Assembly: GCF_030915465.1 (NCBI RefSeq)
Contig: NZ_CP133267.1
Coordinates: forward strand, 3,647,001 to 3,711,000
Length of the DNA stretch: 64,000 nt
Direction: 5' to 3'
Source of the DNA: Neobacillus sp. PS3-34
Lineage (GTDB): Bacteria; Bacillota; Bacilli; Bacillales; Cytobacillaceae
In this document: one piece after another, positions 60,000 to 64,000 of the stretch
How the letters are laid out: the number at the start of each line of letters is the position of its first letter
Position numbering within the stretch: the first letter of the stretch is position 1
The notes under the pieces: model-generated
Seen by the model: only the letters and a program-made list of their open reading frames with translations
Database searches by the model: none
What the model was told of the DNA's origin: nothing
Position numbers and translations under genes: made by a program

Positions 60000-60010
60000 T
60001 AAAGTAAAAT

Positions 60011-60046
60011 AGAAAAACCCTTCTCGGTTTTGAGAAGGGTTTTTCT
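60011..60046 (+). terminator. Terminator of yqgX, separated from it by the element
   Basis: AGAAAAACCCTTCTC and GAGAAGGGTTTTTCT perfect stem around GGTTTT; T-rich 3' arm. Confidence 0.8.
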
Positions 60047-60153
60047 GGGGATGTTCTATTTCTTATAGTGGGAGGGGATATAGTTAAGCTACTTCCTTTA
60101 CATTATTATAAAGTTTACCCTATGTCAATGGTGAAAACCTAAAAGGAGAATAC

Positions 60154-61251
60154 ATGATTACGTACTTAAAAGAGCTCATATCCAATTCCCCAACTAAATT
60201 AATTTCATATGCAGATTATATCAATATTGCCCTTTACCATCCTGAATTGGGCTATTATATGAAGGATAAAGAAAAGATTGGGATCCGCGGCGATTTTATT
60301 ACATCAAGCAGCATCTCTTCGATTTATGGCAGGATGTTCGCAAAATGGTTTTTACGTTTAACAGAAAATGAGAATATCCCTTCAGCAGTTTGTGAAATTG
60401 GGGGAGGGAACGGAAGATTTGCAAGGGCCTTCCTAGAAGAATGGAGTGCTTCAGCCTCAAAGCCTCTTACATATGTAATTGTCGAAACCAGTCCGTTTCA
60501 CAGAAAGCTGCAAAGGAATTTGCTTAATCCCGAATCTGAAGTGGTACAGCTTGGAAGCATTGAAGAGTTTTCAAATTTGTCCTTTGAAGGAATGGTCTTT
60601 TCAAATGAACTATTTGATGCTCTTCCAGTCCATGTTATTGAAAATGAAAAAGGAAAGCTTGTTGAAATCATGATTGGATTAGAAAATATGAAATTAGTGG
60701 AAGTAAAAGTTCCATTAACCAATCCGGATATCCTATCATTTATAAAAGAATCGGGTATAGAATTGTGGGAAAATCAGCGGATGGAAGTCCCGGTGAATAT
60801 CGAGGATATGGTGAATGCCATTTCTAAAGGCTTAAAAAAAGGAATAGTGGTAACCGTTGATTACGGCTATACAAATGAAGAATGGCAGCTGCCATCACGA
60901 AGGAAGGGAAGCCTTCGTGGATACTTTAAGCATCAAATGGAGGAAAACGTGTTATTGAATCCGGGAGAAATGGATATCACTTCACATATTCATTTTGATT
61001 GGCTGATTGATAGAGGAGAAAAATATGGCTTGAATTTGGTGGAAAAAATCAGGCAGGATGAGTTTTTATTGAAAGCTGGCATTTTAAAAGAGCTTGATGC
61101 CCATTACGATCCTAACCCATTCTCTGAGATTAGCAAGCGGAACAGGGCAATACGCAGCCTTATTATGCCCTCAGGCATGAGCTCCAGTTTCCATGTTGTC
61201 CTCCAGCAAAAAGGTTTGTATCTATCAGAGGGTGATTATTTTATAGAGTGA
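60154..61251 (+). CDS. SAM-dependent methyltransferase, MidA/DUF185 family
   Basis: This is a 365-residue DUF185 protein. Signatures: ALYHPELGYYM, GDFITSSSISSIYGRMFA, EIGGGNGRFARAFL (SAM site) and FSNELFDALPVH. Mitochondrial relatives (MidA/NDUFAF7) methylate an arginine in complex I; bacterial substrates are unknown. Site AAAGGAG before ATG 60154. Not present here in B. subtilis 168. A terminator follows. Confidence 0.9.
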   Translation: MITYLKELISNSPTKLISYADYINIALYHPELGYYMKDKEKIGIRGDFITSSSISSIYGRMFAKWFLRLTENENIPSAVCEIGGGNGRFARAFLEEWSASASKPLTYVIVETSPFHRKLQRNLLNPESEVVQLGSIEEFSNLSFEGMVFSNELFDALPVHVIENEKGKLVEIMIGLENMKLVEVKVPLTNPDILSFIKESGIELWENQRMEVPVNIEDMVNAISKGLKKGIVVTVDYGYTNEEWQLPSRRKGSLRGYFKHQMEENVLLNPGEMDITSHIHFDWLIDRGEKYGLNLVEKIRQDEFLLKAGILKELDAHYDPNPFSEISKRNRAIRSLIMPSGMSSSFHVVLQQKGLYLSEGDYFIE

Positions 61252-61256
61252 AGAAA

Positions 61257-61277
61257 AAAAGGCGGAAGCGCCTTTAA
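61257..61277 (+). terminator. First hairpin after the methyltransferase gene
   Basis: AAAGGCG-GAA-GCGCCTTT with short A/T-rich tail. Confidence 0.6.
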
Positions 61278-61291
61278 ATTTTGAAACGATG

Positions 61292-61323
61292 AAAAAACGC
61301 CGGAATATTTCCGGCGTTTTTTA
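61292..61323. terminator. Bidirectional terminator before yqgY
   Basis: AAAAAACGCCGG and CCGGCGTTTTTT pair perfectly around AATATTT; serves both strands. Confidence 0.88.
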
Positions 61324-61338
61324 ACACGATTTTTACTT

Positions 61339-61580
61339 TTAATGGCCTCCAGACAGTGGCATCATAAAAGTTGTCCAATAAGTGAAGCCGGCGAAGAAGA
61401 CCGTTAAATATGCTCCAAATACATACATATACATGCGTTCGGAAAGCTTTAGATAGCTAAGCAGAATGAAGAATCCGGTTTGGCCAGGAAAAGCATAGCA
61501 GTTTTATCCAAATCTCCTAAATAAAACATTACCGTAAAAATCCCAGTCCAGAATCCTAATACTCTGTACATGCGTTCCAT
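61339..61580 (-). CDS. yqgY: DUF2626 membrane protein YqgY, one frameshift
   Basis: This ~80-residue membrane protein starts MERMYRVLGFWTGIFTVMFYLGD and, after one base is restored at GGCC 61492-61495, continues FLGQTGFFILLSYLKLSERMYMYVFGAYL to MMPLSGGH at stop 61339-61341. Three hydrophobic segments; DUF2626 family, function unknown. Site AAAGGAGGG (minus strand) before ATG 61580. Easily missed because of the break. Confidence 0.8.
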
Positions 61581-61661
61581 ATGTATCCCTCCTTTTACCC
61601 TGCAATACCATCAATACAATATTATAAAGTAAAAGTCATGGAAATGTAAACATTGTTTCAT

Positions 61662-62363
61662 TTAGTTTGTGACCAGCGCCTGATAGGAGCAAGTTTCACA
61701 TCCAGTAATCATGTTTTCGCTTTCAATTAATTGAACCGAATCGAATAAAGCTTCGAACATACCCTTTAGGAATTCATGATGCATCTTGCATACTGTTTCT
61801 GTATGTTCCTGTGCCACTTCCCTGAAAGGACAATTATAAATTTTAAAATAGATTTTTGTTTTGTCTCCATTGGCTTCAAATTCTGGATAGAAGCCTGCAA
61901 GAGTCGCTGCGCTTTTTAGGATATTTAACTTTTGATCAAATTCTAATTCATTGCCAGGCTGCATTTTTTTTGAAATCTCCTGGTCGATTATTTCTGCACC
62001 AAATTTTTTTCCAGTAATATAAAGCGCCTTTTTTCCTTCTTCTCCAAGGGAAATCATTGTTTGGATGGCGACCTTTGATAATAGCATATAATCTCGGTAG
62101 GGAAAATGAAGCTGGATTACGTCATCAGAGAGTCGGTACAATCTGCTTGGCCTTCCGCCTTTTCCTGTCTTCTTTGTCTCAGAAACCAGCATATTGACGT
62201 CTTCCAGCTTTGATAAATGAAGCCTTGCTACGTTTGGATGAATATTAAAATTATCAGCTACTTCCTGTACCGTTACTTCTTGATGTCGTTTAGTAATGTA
62301 TTGATAAATGTAGTACCGTGTTGGATCTGATAAAACGTTCGTGATTTTTAAAGTTTGTTCCAT
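61662..62363 (-). CDS. HTH transcriptional regulator with C-terminal cysteine motif
   Basis: This 233-residue regulator has an ArsR/DeoR-like winged HTH (FNIHPNVARLHLSKLEDV, then GRPSRLYRL) followed by a sensor domain. The C-terminal part has NCPFREVAQEHTETVC, a HH pair and GCETC: four Cys spaced like those of the SufR-type (COG2345) regulators that hold an Fe-S cluster or metal. Divergent from mgsR, with a palindrome GTTAACAATGTTAAC in the gap. Ligand and targets are unknown. Confidence 0.75.
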   Translation of the reverse strand: MEQTLKITNVLSDPTRYYIYQYITKRHQEVTVQEVADNFNIHPNVARLHLSKLEDVNMLVSETKKTGKGGRPSRLYRLSDDVIQLHFPYRDYMLLSKVAIQTMISLGEEGKKALYITGKKFGAEIIDQEISKKMQPGNELEFDQKLNILKSAATLAGFYPEFEANGDKTKIYFKIYNCPFREVAQEHTETVCKMHHEFLKGMFEALFDSVQLIESENMITGCETCSYQALVTN

Positions 62364-62430
62364 CTCGGTTCACCTCGGACCCCCATAATTTATTACCAGT
62401 ATAATACAGCGCTTGAAGCATGGGAATGAG

Positions 62431-62445
62431 GTTAACAATGTTAAC
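62431..62445. promoter_or_regulatory. Palindromic candidate operator between the HTH regulator and mgsR
   Basis: GTTAACA-A-TGTTAAC is a perfect inverted repeat (7-bp arms, 1-bp centre), about 70 bases upstream of the regulator gene and 135 upstream of mgsR. The arms fit a dimeric HTH protein. Confidence 0.5.
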
Positions 62446-62580
62446 ACTATATGTTTAGAAAATGTTCACAAATACTCATTTTTTTAGCGCTTCTCGCTGT
62501 ACAAATGTTATACAAAAGATATACAATGCAAGTGTCAATTAATTCTTTTCTGAACATTTTATGAATGGGAGGAGATAAAC

Positions 62581-62958
62581 ATGGACCAATTAATCTTTTA
62601 CACGTACCCAAGCTGCACTTCTTGCCGCAAGACAAAGAAATGGCTTTCATTAAATTCCATTTCTTATCATGAACGGCATTTATTCAGAGAAACACCAAGT
62701 TATGAGGAAGTACTGAAAATTTTATCGCTTACAACGGAAGGTATTGATGAAATATTGGCTACGAGGAGTCAAAAATTTAAACAGCTGGGGATTGATGTAA
62801 ACGAGCTCCCACTTTCAGAAATGGTTAAATTGCTGATCGAAGATCCAACATTACTGCGACGCCCCATTCTTACAGATGGAAAAAAATTAATCATTGGTCA
62901 CAATCCAGATGCTTTAAAAAATCTGACTGGAAGAAGCCCCTATAAAATGTCGGGCTGA
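62581..62958 (+). CDS. mgsR: Spx/ArsC-family stress regulator MgsR
   Basis: This is a 125-residue thioredoxin-fold protein of the Spx family, with the redox motif CTSC at residues 13-16 and the ArsC-type tail LLRRPILTDGKKLIIG. MgsR in B. subtilis modulates part of the SigB general stress regulon by binding RNA polymerase alpha; the position before comGA matches yqgZ. Site GGGAGGAG before ATG 62581. No clear SigB promoter was seen. Confidence 0.9.
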   Translation: MDQLIFYTYPSCTSCRKTKKWLSLNSISYHERHLFRETPSYEEVLKILSLTTEGIDEILATRSQKFKQLGIDVNELPLSEMVKLLIEDPTLLRRPILTDGKKLIIGHNPDALKNLTGRSPYKMSG

Positions 62959-62972
62959 AACTCAAATGATGA

Positions 62973-62997
62973 GGAATGGTGTCTGCCATTCCTTTGT
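62973..62997 (+). terminator. Terminator after mgsR
   Basis: GGAATGG-TGTCTG-CCATTCC followed by TTTGTT. Confidence 0.7.
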
Positions 62998-63131
62998 TCA
63001 TGAAGGGATGTAAAATAAGAACATTTTGTGACAACTGTGTTTTTGGGTAAAATTCATCTATTTTAAAAAAGGAAAATGAAAAAATACTGTCGAAATGTGA
63101 TAAAGACAAAATAAAAAGGTGGTGTTCCCCA

Positions 63132-64000
63132 TTGTAAGTGCAATTGAGATTCTGGCAGACAGAATTATCGCTGACGCTGCCCGAAACAATGCAACAGACA
63201 TCCATATTATCCCCCGCAGAAAAGATACACTTATCCAACTCCGCTTAACCAACAGGCTTATACCCAGACTTTGTTTACCGAGAGAAGAATGTGACAGGCT
63301 CATCTCCCATTTTAAGTTCTCAGCAAACATGGACATTGGAGAAAAAAGACGTCCGCAAAGCGGAGCCATTATTTGCGAAGCAGGAGGAAAAATGCTTCGC
63401 CTCAGGCTTTCAACCCTTCCATCGAATAATACAGAAAGCCTTGTAATCCGTCTCCTTCCCCAGCAGGAACAAATACCATTCCACCAGTTATCCTTATTTC
63501 CCTCCATGACAAGAAAGCTTCTTGCCCTTTTAAAGCATGCCCACGGCTTAATAATCTTCACAGGCCCAACTGGCTCGGGGAAAACCACGACTCTATACTC
63601 TCTCTTGAATGAAACTGCTCATCTATTTCAGCGAAGCGTGATTACCCTTGAAGATCCCATCGAAAAAAATTATGATTCCGTTCTTCAAGTTCAGGTAAAT
63701 GAAAAAGCAGGTGTCACTTACTCAGCCGGTTTAAAAGCAATTCTGAGGCATGACCCGGATATCATTATGGTGGGGGAGATAAGAGACGGTGAGACTGCTA
63801 AAATCGCAGTAAGAGCTGCACTAACTGGCCATTTAGTATTAAGTACAATGCACACACGAGATGCGAGGGGGCCGTTTTCAGGCTGCACGAATTTGGAGTG
63901 AATAACCTTGAGATGGAACAAACACTAATTGCTGTCACCGCACAGCGGCTGGTTGAATTGACATGCCCTTTTTGCAAGGGGGATTGTTCCCCTTATTGCT
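63132..64000 (+). CDS. comGA: Competence ATPase ComGA, 3' end off the window, one or two frame breaks
   Basis: This is the secretion-type traffic ATPase that assembles the competence pseudopilus for DNA uptake. Walker A is GPTGSGKTTTL, the Asp box is EDPIE, Walker B RHDPDIIMVGEIRD, and the later Cys pair CPFCKGDC is typical. After AAAAAGGTGGTG the frame starts with a non-start ATT. One added G at 63134 gives TTG GTA AGT (MVSAIEILAD), aligned with B. subtilis. Near the end one G in the run 63867-63871 restores GAVFRLHEFGVNN and runs to the window edge. Confidence 0.92.

Noticed and set aside
59825..60007. Open frame across the repeat at 59.8 kb
   Set aside because: Same repeat in the opposite orientation; no gene features.
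63012..63066. ComK-type AT boxes upstream of comGA
   Set aside because: Two AAAA...TTTT pairs exist but with 8-base gaps instead of the 5 bases expected, and A/T-rich sequence gives such matches easily. A ComK footprint would be needed.

Overview
The window is a contiguous piece of a Firmicutes chromosome from the family Bacillaceae. The evidence is the gene order, which follows the Bacillus subtilis block yqeY - floA - phoH - era - recO - dnaG - sigA - cccA - ispH - nfo - zur - ispG - sodA - pbpA - pst - yqgN - gluP - glcK - yqgX - mgsR - comGA almost gene for gene, together with purine-rich AAGGAGG ribosome sites, frequent TTG/GTG starts, sporulation genes (yqfC, yqfD) and a competence gene. 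I cannot name the species. Departures from B. subtilis include a single-chain glycyl-tRNA synthetase, an acyl-CoA dehydrogenase after sigA, an ldh gene, a membrane-anchored PhoU-like gene before yqgC, an Fnr-like regulator beside sodA, and a MidA-type methyltransferase near the right end.

Layout: 1-11.1 kb is the yqeY/floA/sporulation/phoH/pgpH/ybeY/dgkA/cdd/era/recO run. 11.1-18.8 kb holds a glycine T-box with glyS, the gluconeogenesis regulator ccpN and its neighbour yqfL, then yqxD-dnaG-sigA. 18.9-24.5 kb holds acyl-CoA dehydrogenase, cytochrome c550, trmK, yqfO, ispH and yqfQ. 24.7-32.2 kb holds cshB, nfo, a Zur-type zinc uptake operon and ispG. 32.3-40.1 kb holds membrane proteins, the Fnr-like regulator, sodA, an MFS transporter and the penicillin-binding protein pbpA. 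40.2-45.4 kb is the phosphate (pst-phoU) operon behind a Pho box. 45.5-64 kb holds rpmG, folate, lactate, rhomboid, glucokinase, peptidase, lipoprotein and stress-regulator genes and the first part of the competence operon. No rRNA, tRNA, CRISPR array, prophage or complete insertion sequence was seen.

More than thirty reading-frame breaks occur, many in genes that should be essential (era, dnaG, glyS, ispH, pbpA, phoH). Almost every one is repaired by adding a single base, usually in a short homopolymer, and over half lie at GGCC. I therefore treat these genes as intact genes in a sequence with base-deletion errors, not as pseudogenes, and give merged coordinates. Two hidden TTG starts (yqeZ, comGA) fit the same explanation.

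The most interesting non-coding material is a pair of inverted copies of a ~228-bp element (50.5 kb and 59.8 kb). One has terminal inverted repeats and a perfect 8-bp target duplication, and the core folds into nested stems. There is also a second dispersed repeat family at 34.7 and 56.3 kb and a degenerate tandem repeat at 50.3 kb. I found no convincing new multi-gene system; the gene content is mostly conserved housekeeping.
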